Assembly (NCBI GenBank): GCA_947503305.1
Contig: CANNDF010000002.1
Location: 186,001 to 250,000, forward strand
Direction of reading: 5' to 3'
DNA: 64,000 nucleotides
Origin: an uncultured Dokdonia sp.
Lineage (GTDB): Bacteria; Bacteroidota; Bacteroidia; Flavobacteriales; Flavobacteriaceae
Below the pieces are notes generated by a model. That model was not told where the DNA came from, did not search any database, and saw only the letters and a list, made by a program, of their open reading frames with translations. A program made the translations under genes and the position numbers. Shown one piece after another: positions 32,122 to 41,843 of the stretch (the stretch's first letter is position 1; the number at the start of each line of letters is the position of its first letter).

Positions 32122-32151
32122 GACTATTTGATTTTATAATTGTTTTTATAT

Positions 32152-32901
32152 TTAACTTAAGGAAACTCCAGCGTCTACGATTATCTCTTCTCCAGTAATG
32201 TATGAAGCTTCATCGGAAGCTAAAAAGAATACTACGTTTGATATATCTTCTGGTTGAGCAGGTCGTCCCAAAAGAATTTTTGGCATCAACCCTTCTGCTA
32301 GATTTCCAATTTGTTCTTCTGTCATTCCAGTTTTTCCAATAGCTGCTGTTTCTGTAAAACCTGGAGATATGGCATTTACTCTTATTTTTTGTGGAGCTAA
32401 TTCTGTAGATAGGGCTTTCGTCAATGAAATTAGTCCACCTTTACTAGCCACATATGCACTCATCATTCCCCAAGCCCTATCTCGCGCAGTAGTTACATTA
32501 AAAATAATACTGGCACCTTCATTTAAATGTGGTACGGCAAACTGCGTCAAGAAGTAAGGACCTTTGATATTTATAGCAAAGCTTTCATCAAATAATGCTT
32601 CTGATGTATCCGTAAAGCTTGTAAATTTTACGATGCCCGCATTATTAAAAATAATATCGATTTTGCCATACTTTTTAATTGTAACTTCTATGAGTATTTT
32701 GTTGTCTCTGGTTTTTGCTTGATCTGCTAAAACTGTGATGAATTCACCTTTTACATTTTTAAAAGCTTCATCAAGAGCATCTTGCCTTCTTCCTGAAATG
32801 ACAACTTTAGCCCCTTCTTTAATAAATCTGAGGGCAGTTGCGTAACCAATTCCACTATTACCTCCGGTAACGATGGCCACTTTTCCTTCTAATTTCCCCA
32901 T
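32152..32901 (-). CDS. Short-chain dehydrogenase/reductase
   Basis: TGGNSGIGYA, NNAG, YVASKGG, AISPGF motifs. Confidence 0.95.
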   Translation of the reverse strand: MGKLEGKVAIVTGGNSGIGYATALRFIKEGAKVVISGRRQDALDEAFKNVKGEFITVLADQAKTRDNKILIEVTIKKYGKIDIIFNNAGIVKFTSFTDTSEALFDESFAINIKGPYFLTQFAVPHLNEGASIIFNVTTARDRAWGMMSAYVASKGGLISLTKALSTELAPQKIRVNAISPGFTETAAIGKTGMTEEQIGNLAEGLMPKILLGRPAQPEDISNVVFFLASDEASYITGEEIIVDAGVSLS

Positions 32902-32923
32902 TCTCTTTATATATTTTGAATGA

Positions 32924-33352
32924 TTAAACAGCTACAGTAGCCAGCTTCTCTAGATTAGAGGCTCCTTCTGCATAGATATGCTCTATTTTTTCTTTAAGTT
33001 CATTAAAGATCTCATCGGATTCTACATCCATTTCTACGGACCAAAACATTTTTGTATTGTCACCTTGTTCTTCTAACTGGATATACCCTATGATATCACT
33101 TGCTGGAAAAGATTGCTGTTTTTGAATTTGATAGACAAATGTTTTTTCAAGGTCTGTAGCCAAGAAGATTTCTTCAAAAACATCTTTGCCTCCATCTGGA
33201 GTAGGCACTCCACAAGTTCTAGTGTTACCATCAACATTGGAATCTGCGAGAATTGATAGCCAATCTTCCCATTTTGCCCCCGTTTTGATTAAATCCCACA
33301 CGGCATTTATCGGTGCATGAATATTGTGCTTAGTTTGAATTCCTTTTTTCAT
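32924..33352 (-). CDS. SRPBCC family protein
   Basis: NIHAPINAVWDLIKTGAKWEDWLSILADSNVDG. Confidence 0.8.
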   Translation of the reverse strand: MKKGIQTKHNIHAPINAVWDLIKTGAKWEDWLSILADSNVDGNTRTCGVPTPDGGKDVFEEIFLATDLEKTFVYQIQKQQSFPASDIIGYIQLEEQGDNTKMFWSVEMDVESDEIFNELKEKIEHIYAEGASNLEKLATVAV

Positions 33353-33415
33353 TGTGTTTATTTTAGATTTACTATTTAATTATTTGGATAAATATATTTG
33401 CAGTACTATTCTTTG

Positions 33416-34315
33416 TTACGTATTAAAATTCAAGAAGTTCTTTATCGTTTTCTCATTGAGAATTTTGCTTAATAAGGCGGCAGCTTTTTTAGTATCCTTA
33501 AAAGGATGTTCTTGATACATTCGTATATAGCTAGAGTCAAGGCTTGTCGTTACCTCATCGAGATTACCTTTTACATAGGCGTTAATTTTATTAGAGAAGT
33601 TTTGATTCCAAATAAATTCTTCTGGATCAATAATCCCTTTTTCGATAAATGCTTTTGTTTTTTTTCTGCATCTACATGCGTTTGCTTTGTTTACCAATCC
33701 ACATCTATTGTGCATCCATTGATGTAATTCTTGGCGAGCACGGCTTAATTTCATTCTAAAATTACCTTTGGAGATATTGAAGATTTCTGCACCAAGTGTA
33801 TGATCTATCTCAAAGAAAGTCCCAAGAATATAAATAAGACGTTGCTCTCGTGATAGACACATAAGAAGCCCTGACATACATAGAATTTTACTTTCCTGCC
33901 CTATAGGATCAAATCTTTCGGCTTCTTCATCGGACATTTCTTCATCTTCTATTTGATCCAATCTGTTAAAAAGATTTTCGAACGTAGTGACTCTTGCTTC
34001 CTGCGGAGATTTTTTATAGTTAAGTACATAATTAAACGTAATTCTATAAAGCCAGGTTCTAAATTGTGCTTTTTGAGGATTGTAACTAGCTAGGTTAGTG
34101 ATAAGCTTGATAAGGATTTCTTGCGTAATATCTTCCGTATCTGCCACATTTCCTGACATTTTCATTGCTATATTATAAATAAAACCGTTATGTCTATCTA
34201 TGAGTTCCTCAAGAGCTTTAAGATCACCACCAAGCGCTTCTTTTACTAATAGGACATCTGTATCGGTATCATACGTTTCTGTAAAAGGGTTTTTCTCTGT
34301 TAAAGTTGTTTTCAT
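33416..34315 (-). CDS. Sigma-70/ECF-like sigma factor with Cys-containing C-terminal extension
   Basis: DTEDITQEILIKLITNLASYNPQKAQFRTWLYRITFNYVLNYKK (region 2); C-term MHNRCGLVNKANACRCRKKTKAF. Confidence 0.85.
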   Translation of the reverse strand: MKTTLTEKNPFTETYDTDTDVLLVKEALGGDLKALEELIDRHNGFIYNIAMKMSGNVADTEDITQEILIKLITNLASYNPQKAQFRTWLYRITFNYVLNYKKSPQEARVTTFENLFNRLDQIEDEEMSDEEAERFDPIGQESKILCMSGLLMCLSREQRLIYILGTFFEIDHTLGAEIFNISKGNFRMKLSRARQELHQWMHNRCGLVNKANACRCRKKTKAFIEKGIIDPEEFIWNQNFSNKINAYVKGNLDEVTTSLDSSYIRMYQEHPFKDTKKAAALLSKILNEKTIKNFLNFNT

Positions 34316-34554
34316 TTCCTAAGATGTTATTGGTTATACAAGACAATGTTCAATGTGTCACAAAAATGATGTGTTTTTAAGTGCTAAATAGTATGTGCGT
34401 AATTCCTTTTTATTAATTTAAATAAATGATTAATAATGTGTTATGTAATAAATTGAATAAAATTTATTCAAGCATTTTTTTGGCATTTTAATATGCAATT
34501 AGTGTCAAGCACAAAACTTCTGATTGGATCTCCTTTTGAATGAAGGTTATTTTT

Positions 34555-34568
34555 GCTTTCGCGAAAGC
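34555..34568. repeat. Dispersed palindrome GCTTTCGCGAAAGC (copy 3)
   Basis: Exact match, intergenic. Confidence 0.9.
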
Positions 34569-34754
34569 GTACTAAATAGTTTTATTAAAGAGAACTCCAC
34601 AACTTCTAGATAGGAGTTTCTTATGGGTGTTGAAAACTTCCATTTTCGGTAGTTCAGGGAGAGTTAAACGTAGCTTGAGTTAAAGGGATGTCCGAATAAA
34701 TATATCTATGGTTTGCTTACCACAGGCATGATCGGTTTTAAGAAGCGCTATATT

Positions 34755-35759
34755 CTATTTTTCAATTTGAATCACAATCTTTCCTTTTTGTTTACTTGCT
34801 TCCAGGTATTGATACGCTTCGGAAGCTTGTTCCAGCGTAAATATTTTATCAATTACGGGCCAATAGTGCTTGTTTTTGAGCCCTTCCAGAATTTCGACTT
34901 TTGCCTTTTCAAATACATCGGGTTTTCTGAATAAATGAAATACAACATGAAAACTTGTGAGTTTAAGATTTTTCATAACCAAAGGAAAGAACGGTAGTTC
35001 GGGAACTTCCATAGATAATATCCCTCCTGCTACTATGGTTGCCTTTTGAGTGGCTGCATTGGCTAGTTTTTCTATAAATGTGCCTAATACGAGGTCTATG
35101 GCTATATCAAAACCTTTGCTACCCGTATATTCCAGAATTTTTTCTGTAAGGTCTTCGGAATCCGTATGTATAATTGCATCGGCCCCGTTCTCTTTTAAAA
35201 AGGCATCTTTGGTATTGCCGCGGGAGATGGCAATGACCGTGGCCCCATAGCGCTTGGCCATTTGTATGACCGCGACTCCTATGGCAGAACTGGCTCCTGT
35301 GATAACCACAATTTGACCTGCATTTTTCTTTAAGCCTCCATTAGATATCAATGCACAATAAGCAGTAGCCAAAGACATCCATACCGATGCCGCTTCTATA
35401 AAATTTATCTCTTTCGGTTTTAGGATGATCGCTTCTATAGGTATGCGCATATATTTTCCTAAAACACCATATTCATTGGGTAATATATTGGGGGTAATGC
35501 ATACTTCGTCTCCAATATTGAATCCAGAAACATTTGCTCCTAGACTATGTATAATACCAGCCCCTTCTGTACCTATTTTAGACGGAAATTCTGGTGCTAT
35601 CACATATACACCGCTCATATACATATGTTCTGAGCGGTTTAGACCCGCAGTTTTCATTTGTACTACAACCTCATCTTGACTAGGTTTAGGAATGTCTTCG
35701 GTAATTAGTTCTAATGCCTTTGGTCCTTCTGCTTTGTTAAATTTTATGATGTTGTTCAT
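34755..35759 (-). CDS. Medium-chain (zinc-type/quinone-reductase-like) dehydrogenase
   Basis: PSKIGTEGAGIIHSLGANVSGFNIGDEV, VVITGASSAIGVAVIQMAKRYGATVIA. Confidence 0.92.
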   Translation of the reverse strand: MNNIIKFNKAEGPKALELITEDIPKPSQDEVVVQMKTAGLNRSEHMYMSGVYVIAPEFPSKIGTEGAGIIHSLGANVSGFNIGDEVCITPNILPNEYGVLGKYMRIPIEAIILKPKEINFIEAASVWMSLATAYCALISNGGLKKNAGQIVVITGASSAIGVAVIQMAKRYGATVIAISRGNTKDAFLKENGADAIIHTDSEDLTEKILEYTGSKGFDIAIDLVLGTFIEKLANAATQKATIVAGGILSMEVPELPFFPLVMKNLKLTSFHVVFHLFRKPDVFEKAKVEILEGLKNKHYWPVIDKIFTLEQASEAYQYLEASKQKGKIVIQIEK

Positions 35760-36081
35760 GATACTTAAATTTTTTTAGGTCTTCTATGCAATTTTTATTC
35801 TTCTTATCGTTCCAATAAAACCAATCTAGTTTCTCCTTTTCTTGAATCTCTTTGGGGGTCTCCGTAACATATACGGCACATCTAAAAATATACAGCAACG
35901 CTCGGTTGGCTTGTTTACCAATGAGTTTATTATACAGGTTATAGAGCTCTTCTGGATCACGATATGCTAACTCGGAAATTTTATGGATCCCTATTCGCCA
36001 TAAACAGGAAGCTACTTTATCGCCAACACGGGGCAGCGTTTTCAATTCTTCTATTCCATTGTTATAATGAAGCTCCGTCAT
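35737..36081 (-). CDS. Helix-hairpin-helix protein (Cdd1-like)
   Basis: LKTLPRVGDKVASCLWRIGIHKISELAYRDPEELY. Confidence 0.75.
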   Translation of the reverse strand: MTELHYNNGIEELKTLPRVGDKVASCLWRIGIHKISELAYRDPEELYNLYNKLIGKQANRALLYIFRCAVYVTETPKEIQEKEKLDWFYWNDKKNKNCIEDLKKFKYHEQHHKI

Positions 36082-36570
36082 TTAAACAACTTTTTTAAGC
36101 TCTGCCTTTGTGATTTTTTTACCTGTTTTAATATAATGTTCTAGCCCTTTAAGAAAATTTTGTGTGCCTTCGGTCATTTTGGGCTTTATCATTATCAGGT
36201 TCATAATTTTACCCATAAGTCCCTTGGTATCATAGTTAAAGGAGAAAGATACCTTTGTACTGTTTTCCCCCTGTTCTTCTAGATCTAGTTGGGCCTTCAT
36301 ATTTTTAATGGGAGGGAGCTTTGCTCCTTCATAAATATCTATCCCCATTTTTTTGTCAGGTTCGTAGGTCGTAATACGTTCTTCAAAAGAACCAAAAGGC
36401 GCTAGATCACAATGTCTTTGAGCGCCATTTCCTGTAGGTTTATCCACAGAAGTAGAGTAGGAGGATTTTACTCCAGGATTCCACATATGTATGTTCTCAA
36501 AATCGTCTATAACCTCCCATATTTTTTCTTTTGGAAATGGGAGTATACGTGTAGCTGTTATGTTTGTCAT
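36082..36570 (-). CDS. SRPBCC family protein
   Basis: ATRILPFPKEKIWEVIDDFENIHMWNPGVKSS. Confidence 0.82.
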   Translation of the reverse strand: MTNITATRILPFPKEKIWEVIDDFENIHMWNPGVKSSYSTSVDKPTGNGAQRHCDLAPFGSFEERITTYEPDKKMGIDIYEGAKLPPIKNMKAQLDLEEQGENSTKVSFSFNYDTKGLMGKIMNLIMIKPKMTEGTQNFLKGLEHYIKTGKKITKAELKKVV

Positions 36571-36587
36571 TTTCTACTATTTAAAAT

Positions 36588-36616
36588 ACACCGCCTAACT
36601 ATACGATAGGCGGTGT
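36588..36616 (-). terminator. Terminator hairpin between SRPBCC genes
   Basis: ACACCGCCTA ... TAGGCGGTGT perfect 10-bp stem at the 3' end of the 36630-37046 gene. Confidence 0.75.
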
Positions 36617-36629
36617 GAGGGTTTTTAAT

Positions 36630-37046
36630 TTAGGCATTTGCAAATTCGGCAAGGCTTACGGCTGCCATTTGGTATATCCCTTCTATATTTTGCTTTATTT
36701 CAGGGAATGCAGGTTCGTTTTCTTCTGAAATATCAAAATCAACATCCCAATGCATTGTAGTGGCATTGCCATTCTCTTTTAAGGTAATGGTACCTACAAT
36801 ATCACTTATAGGCATAAAATCTTGCTTGTCAATAGTGTACTTAAAAATTTTGTTCTCGCTATCTGCCTCAATGGTTTCAAATAGCGTGGCGCCTTCTGGA
36901 GTTGTGCACACACGCTTATTGCCTTCTACAGAACAGGTAGCGATAATAGGCATCCATTTATCCATATTGGTTCCTGGACCTACTTTTGCCCATACTTTAT
37001 CTAATGGTGCATTTACTTGATTTACTGTTTGAATTGTTTTTTTCAT
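36630..37046 (-). CDS. SRPBCC family protein
   Basis: QVNAPLDKVWAKVGPGTNMDKWMPIIATCSVEGNKRVCTTPEG; similar to the 32924-33352 protein. Confidence 0.8.
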   Translation of the reverse strand: MKKTIQTVNQVNAPLDKVWAKVGPGTNMDKWMPIIATCSVEGNKRVCTTPEGATLFETIEADSENKIFKYTIDKQDFMPISDIVGTITLKENGNATTMHWDVDFDISEENEPAFPEIKQNIEGIYQMAAVSLAEFANA

Positions 37047-37080
37047 TGTGTTAATTTTAAAGATTACATAAATAATAAAT

Positions 37081-37092
37081 AGACCAATCTAT
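37081..37092 (+). promoter_or_regulatory. Shared motif AGACCAATCTAT, site 1 (putative TetR operator)
   Basis: Identical 12-mer about 35 nt upstream of the 37046 start. Confidence 0.65.
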
Positions 37093-37112
37093 TTATTTGA
37101 AATAAAAATTTT

Positions 37113-37865
37113 TTATAAAATTATTTTTGCAAAAACCACATCCATTTTTTTGAGTGCAGAATTACGTATGTCAACGTGTTCGACATACCTCGGGTCCTTG
37201 TTAAATACTTCACGATCCTCAAATTTTTGCCATTCAAAAATTCCGAACATATGGGGGATAAATACATTTGTCTCTGAGGTTGGCATTGCTGGATGTGGTC
37301 CGAAAAATGCGGTTTGCGAAATTCCATATTCCTGAAGTACTGGAGGTATTTTTGAAAAATACGTTCCCAACACTCCAAATAGTGCAGGGAAGGCGCAGGG
37401 GTCATCAGAAATAAACCAGGCGCTTGTAAAATCGTAAATCTTATCTGAGCTTAGCGCCACAGGTGTATCTTGTTGGGCACCAAAGAAGCCATATTGGATA
37501 TTTTCACTTCCCAGAACAGTTACTATTTTTTTAAAACTACCTTTGGATATACTTCCTGCTCTTTTTGATGGATCTGTCCATTGAATAAGTACAATATGTG
37601 TCATTTTACGATCCGTATCTGGTAATTGTGTTACTTCAAAGGTGGCTAATACTTCGCCTCCAGAAGAAGCTACTGTTTTTGCATACGCTGGTAGTAATTT
37701 ACGTGTAATGTTAGTAGTACCATCGGGCACATTTAAATAAAGTGTTTCTACCATAGCGCCAGCTTTAATGGTGAAATTGACTGTTTTAATTGGTTTTTCA
37801 AAGGCTGACAATTGGAACACTGCTAGGCAGATAAACAATAGGCTTACATAACTTTTTGTTTTCAT
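37113..37865 (-). CDS. Secreted protein, possibly two dimeric alpha/beta-barrel-like domains
   Basis: Signal peptide; LLPAYAKTVASSGGEVLATFEV and FEDREVFNKDPRYVEHVDIRNSALKKMDVVFAKI resemble EthD/DUF1330-like segments. Confidence 0.5.
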   Translation of the reverse strand: MKTKSYVSLLFICLAVFQLSAFEKPIKTVNFTIKAGAMVETLYLNVPDGTTNITRKLLPAYAKTVASSGGEVLATFEVTQLPDTDRKMTHIVLIQWTDPSKRAGSISKGSFKKIVTVLGSENIQYGFFGAQQDTPVALSSDKIYDFTSAWFISDDPCAFPALFGVLGTYFSKIPPVLQEYGISQTAFFGPHPAMPTSETNVFIPHMFGIFEWQKFEDREVFNKDPRYVEHVDIRNSALKKMDVVFAKIIL

Positions 37866-37900
37866 TTTTAATTTTTTAGTTATTCATTAATATTGATTAT

Positions 37901-37912
37901 ATAGATTGGTCT
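37901..37912 (-). promoter_or_regulatory. Shared motif AGACCAATCTAT (reverse orientation), site 2
   Basis: ATAGATTGGTCT about 36 nt upstream of the 37865 start. Confidence 0.65.
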
Positions 37913-37937
37913 GTCTAATTAAATTATAAAAAATATA

Positions 37938-38375
37938 TTACCATCCAATATAAGATGGAGGCTTGATATTTTTAAGTCTTAGATATACAATCATTTGCCC
38001 TCTATGATGGGCTAAATGGTTGTCCATAATATTTGCTATTTGGTATCTGGTTGTTTTGCCATACCATACATTTACCACTTCACCGAGTTGAGATTCATCC
38101 ATTTTTTCTAATTCTTCAATGAAGGTATCAAAAAAGTCTTCCAAGGCTTTTCTAATTAAATCTCTTGAGGTCATTTTTAATTTTTCAAATTCCTTAATGG
38201 TTACAAAACGACTATGGGTACGTAACCAACTAGTAATATGACTTAATTGAGATTTATAACTTTTCATTTCTGGTGTAGGTTTAAATTCAAAGTCGTGATC
38301 TGGTAATGCATCTATAAATTTTAAGGTAAATCGCTTATTTCCTTTCCATTTTTTTATCAGTTCTTTCTGTGTCAT
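37938..38375 (-). CDS. DinB-family protein
   Basis: ITSWLRTHSRFVT...NIMDNHLAHHRGQMIVYLRLKNIKPPSYIGW (DinB-like His pattern). Confidence 0.85.
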   Translation of the reverse strand: MTQKELIKKWKGNKRFTLKFIDALPDHDFEFKPTPEMKSYKSQLSHITSWLRTHSRFVTIKEFEKLKMTSRDLIRKALEDFFDTFIEELEKMDESQLGEVVNVWYGKTTRYQIANIMDNHLAHHRGQMIVYLRLKNIKPPSYIGW

Positions 38376-38376
38376 T

Positions 38377-38958
38377 TTATGCTTTCAGTGTTTTTTTAAG
38401 GTGTTCTAAAAATGCGTCCAGGGGTTCCTGATACAGTCCCGATTTCATTAAGACCAACGCTCCATTATAAGACCCTAAAATAGATAGGGCCATGGCTCTT
38501 GAATTTAGGTCTTTATTGATCAACCCTGCGTCTTGGCCTTCTTGTATACAATGGGCAATAGGTTTGATAAACTCTTCAAAATTACGCCCTGTAGCTTCTT
38601 TAAATAGTTCATTAATACCAGACAGCTCTTGGGTCATTCCCACTAACAAACATCCCCACTTATAATTCACCTTAGTATAGCCTTCTATAAAAATTTCAAA
38701 TAAATGGATGATACGTTGCTTGGGGTTTAGTTCTTTTTTACTTAGAACCTCATTGATATAATTGACCGAATTTGTGGTATAGTAATCCAATACCTGAACT
38801 CCAAAATCATCTTTGTCTTTAAAAAAATTATAGAATGAGCCACGGGATATCCCCGTTTCTTGTAAAATTTCATTTGTTCCAGTATTATGATACCCATTCA
38901 TTCGGAAGAGTAACATTCCCTTCTTTAAAATTTCTTCTTTATTATGTTTGATATTCAT
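38377..38958 (-). CDS. TetR-family transcriptional regulator
   Basis: LFRMNGYHNTGTNEILQETGISRGSFYNFFKDKDDFGVQVL. Confidence 0.95.
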   Translation of the reverse strand: MNIKHNKEEILKKGMLLFRMNGYHNTGTNEILQETGISRGSFYNFFKDKDDFGVQVLDYYTTNSVNYINEVLSKKELNPKQRIIHLFEIFIEGYTKVNYKWGCLLVGMTQELSGINELFKEATGRNFEEFIKPIAHCIQEGQDAGLINKDLNSRAMALSILGSYNGALVLMKSGLYQEPLDAFLEHLKKTLKA

Positions 38959-38971
38959 AATAATGTCAATT

Positions 38972-38983
38972 AGACCAATCTAT
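38972..38983 (+). promoter_or_regulatory. Shared motif AGACCAATCTAT, site 3 (TetR promoter)
   Basis: Identical 12-mer 14 nt upstream of the TetR start. Confidence 0.65.
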
Positions 38984-39373
38984 CTAGTTACAAATGTCAA
39001 TAAAATATTTTGAATACACAAGTTACTTTAAAAAGGACTTACTGATATAAATTAAAAATAGATATGGCTCATATACAATATTAGTGTATGAGCCGTATCT
39101 ATTCATTTAACGATTCTATATATTAAGGGAACTTCTGTTTATGAATTAATTTTCTAAGGATTATTTCATTATGATTCTAACAGTATTATAAAGTGATTGT
39201 GTCTTAGTTTTAAATTAAGAATCGTTTGTCAAAGATCATAACTTGTATGTTTGATCGTGCTACAATGGTCATCTTTATAACGTAATTATGGCTCTATTAT
39301 TCATAGTGAGTCTTTATTTTACTAGAGCTCAATTGTAGATACTATCCAATTTTTTATAGTAAGGTAATTAGTG

Positions 39374-40915
39374 CTAATTTTTTTTTAATTTATTTAGTGC
39401 TTTGGTTGAATTTTTACACCAATCACAGTTTGTAGCAGTAGCGAGTTCTAAAGCTTTTTTATAGCTGTTTATTGCTTCTTTTTTTTGACCATTTATTGAA
39501 TATGCTTCTCCTAAGGAATCCCAGATATTTCCGTCATTAGGATAGAGTAGGGTATTCAACTTGAATATTTCTATTGCCCATTTTACATTCTCATTTACCG
39601 CTGCTATTTCATTTTTTAGAATTCTATATCCTAGGCCGTTTAATTGACTTGGGCCTTTGATTGATGTTTTATAATCCTTTTTAATCAATGAGATAAGTTC
39701 ATGTGATTCTTGTATATTATGAGATTTGATAAAATCAAATATTAAGAAAAATAGATTTTTCTTAATAGGCTTTGGATTATAAGATGCATTAAAAATCATC
39801 TTTTCAATAGGCCAGGCAACTTCTACCTCTCTGCTACTAGCATTTACAAAGAGTATAATAACAACGTCTTCTTCTGGTAAATAAATATAGTCATGAAAAA
39901 ATACATGATTGCCACCATTGTGGCTAATGATTTTTGTATTCCTATCTGAATTATAAATAGCCCATCCATATGCATAATAACTTGATCCATCTTCGTATTC
40001 TAAGATATATGACGTAGTTAGTTTTTTAAACATAGTTTTAGATAGGATTTTATTCGTTTTCATGGCTTTATACCATTTAAACATATCGCCTGTGGTAGAA
40101 TGAATTCCGCCATTTCCTTTTAAAGTCCACGTGACTTTATTTTGTTTTTTATATCGAGATATTAATGTACCCATCTTAATAAGATTGTACGCATATCCAT
40201 TTGCGATTTCTTCACTTTCCCATTTTGGAATCAAGTACCCAGTTTGAGTCATTCCTGCAGGTATAAATAAGTGTTCCATTAAAAAGGATTCATATTTACT
40301 ACCTGAAGTTATTTCTATAATTCTTGCTAAAATACTATAGCCAGCATTTGAATAGAAGTATTTTGATCCTGGTTTATGAAGTAATTTTGTTGTGAATAGT
40401 GTTTTGAAAAACTGTTTCATTGGGATATCATCAAAATCACCATTGCCAATAACATCCGTAAAGCCAGATGTATGTGTTAATAATTGATGAATTGTTATAT
40501 CTTTTTTGTCGTTTGGAACATTTTTAAAAAACGTACTTATTGGGTCTGTAACTTTTAATTTATTTTCTTCTTCTAATTTTAAGATTGCTGTAGCAGTGAA
40601 TTGTTTGGTGACCGATCCGATAGTAGAAACAGTATTGATAGTATAAGGTTTTTCCTTTTCTTTATCAGCCATTCCATACCCTTTATGAAGAATGATTTCT
40701 CCTTGTTTTGCAATCAACACAGATCCTGAGAATCCGTTGAGAATTCCTTTACTTAAATAGGTGTCTATTTTTTCTTTTAAGACCTTGTTATCGTCAGATA
40801 TTTGTGCGTTTAAAGTCCAAGTGATTAGTAGTGATTGCATGAAACATGCTAATAATATGATTGTTTTTTTCATGATGATTATATTAAAATTAGAGTGTAT
40901 TTTTCTTAGCTTCAA
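39374..40915 (-). CDS. Serine hydrolase (class C beta-lactamase fold) with C-terminal TPR
   Basis: TIGSVTKQFTATA (SxxK), YSNAGYS (YxN), HNGG; C-term NDGNIWDSLGEAYSINGQKKEAINSYKKALEL. Confidence 0.92.
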   Translation of the reverse strand: MKLRKIHSNFNIIIMKKTIILLACFMQSLLITWTLNAQISDDNKVLKEKIDTYLSKGILNGFSGSVLIAKQGEIILHKGYGMADKEKEKPYTINTVSTIGSVTKQFTATAILKLEEENKLKVTDPISTFFKNVPNDKKDITIHQLLTHTSGFTDVIGNGDFDDIPMKQFFKTLFTTKLLHKPGSKYFYSNAGYSILARIIEITSGSKYESFLMEHLFIPAGMTQTGYLIPKWESEEIANGYAYNLIKMGTLISRYKKQNKVTWTLKGNGGIHSTTGDMFKWYKAMKTNKILSKTMFKKLTTSYILEYEDGSSYYAYGWAIYNSDRNTKIISHNGGNHVFFHDYIYLPEEDVVIILFVNASSREVEVAWPIEKMIFNASYNPKPIKKNLFFLIFDFIKSHNIQESHELISLIKKDYKTSIKGPSQLNGLGYRILKNEIAAVNENVKWAIEIFKLNTLLYPNDGNIWDSLGEAYSINGQKKEAINSYKKALELATATNCDWCKNSTKALNKLKKN

Positions 40916-40956
40916 TTTTATGAAGCCATTACTAAATAATTAATGAAACTAAGTAC

Positions 40957-41334
40957 TTACTTACTAAAACGATTTAAGTATAATGCATTGCAGAGAAATC
41001 CTATAGCTATACTTATCGCCATAATTCCGATTGAATGAATCCCTAATGGCAAGTATTGATTAGTAATAAATAAACCTATTCCAATTGCTATTACAATGAA
41101 CATCCATTTCATGCTAATGTGTTTTGCACTGTCAACATCTTTTTGAAGGATTGATGTTACTAGGTTTTCTGAAATCTCTTTTTCTAACATTTTATTTTTT
41201 AGCTTATGCTCTAGGATAGTTCTTAGAATAGTCAGAATAAAATTCATACCTATAATTATTAATAGAATTATCACGCTTATTTTATAAACATCTGGATCTA
41301 TATCTGTAGGGGGTATCATATTAAATGTTTTCAT
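40957..41334 (-). CDS. Membrane protein, DUF6249-like arrangement
   Basis: Three hydrophobic segments; next to sigma/anti-sigma genes. Confidence 0.5.
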   Translation of the reverse strand: MKTFNMIPPTDIDPDVYKISVIILLIIIGMNFILTILRTILEHKLKNKMLEKEISENLVTSILQKDVDSAKHISMKWMFIVIAIGIGLFITNQYLPLGIHSIGIMAISIAIGFLCNALYLNRFSK

Positions 41335-41390
41335 GTATTTCTGGTTTATATTTAATTAGACAGGAGGTGATAATAAATGTTGCATTTGAT

Positions 41391-41843
41391 CTATGAGAAC
41401 TTGATTTTATTCATTTTTATATTGAAAGACCTTACAATATCAATACTCAATAATGTGGTTATGATAATGGATGTACATAGGATAAAGTAGGTAAGGATAT
41501 TACTTGTATCAAATAAGTTTTTAAATTCTTGCATAAATGCATTTAAGAATATGAGTATTATCCCAATAGCTATAGTGATAGTTGCGCTAATAAAGGTGTA
41601 TTCTTTAGAGCGTTTTTTCTGAGTTATTTGAATAGTTATTTTCTTTAGAATACGTTCTTCTAAATTAAAATCTAAAATGGGTATTTCTTGTTCTTTAAGA
41701 TCTTCGGATAGTAATTTATAGTTATCAGCTGTTTTTCTGCAAATATTACAGGAATGGATATGTTCTATTATACTAGTATCACAATTATTTATATCAAAAA
41801 TATATTGTTGAATGCTTTGATCATTCACATGAACTGGTTTCAT
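41391..41843 (-). CDS. Putative anti-sigma factor (zinc-finger-like, membrane anchored)
   Basis: IIEHIHSCNICRKTADNYKLL His/Cys motif; two C-terminal TMs; overlaps the sigma factor stop. Confidence 0.7.
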   Translation of the reverse strand: MKPVHVNDQSIQQYIFDINNCDTSIIEHIHSCNICRKTADNYKLLSEDLKEQEIPILDFNLEERILKKITIQITQKKRSKEYTFISATITIAIGIILIFLNAFMQEFKNLFDTSNILTYFILCTSIIITTLLSIDIVRSFNIKMNKIKFS

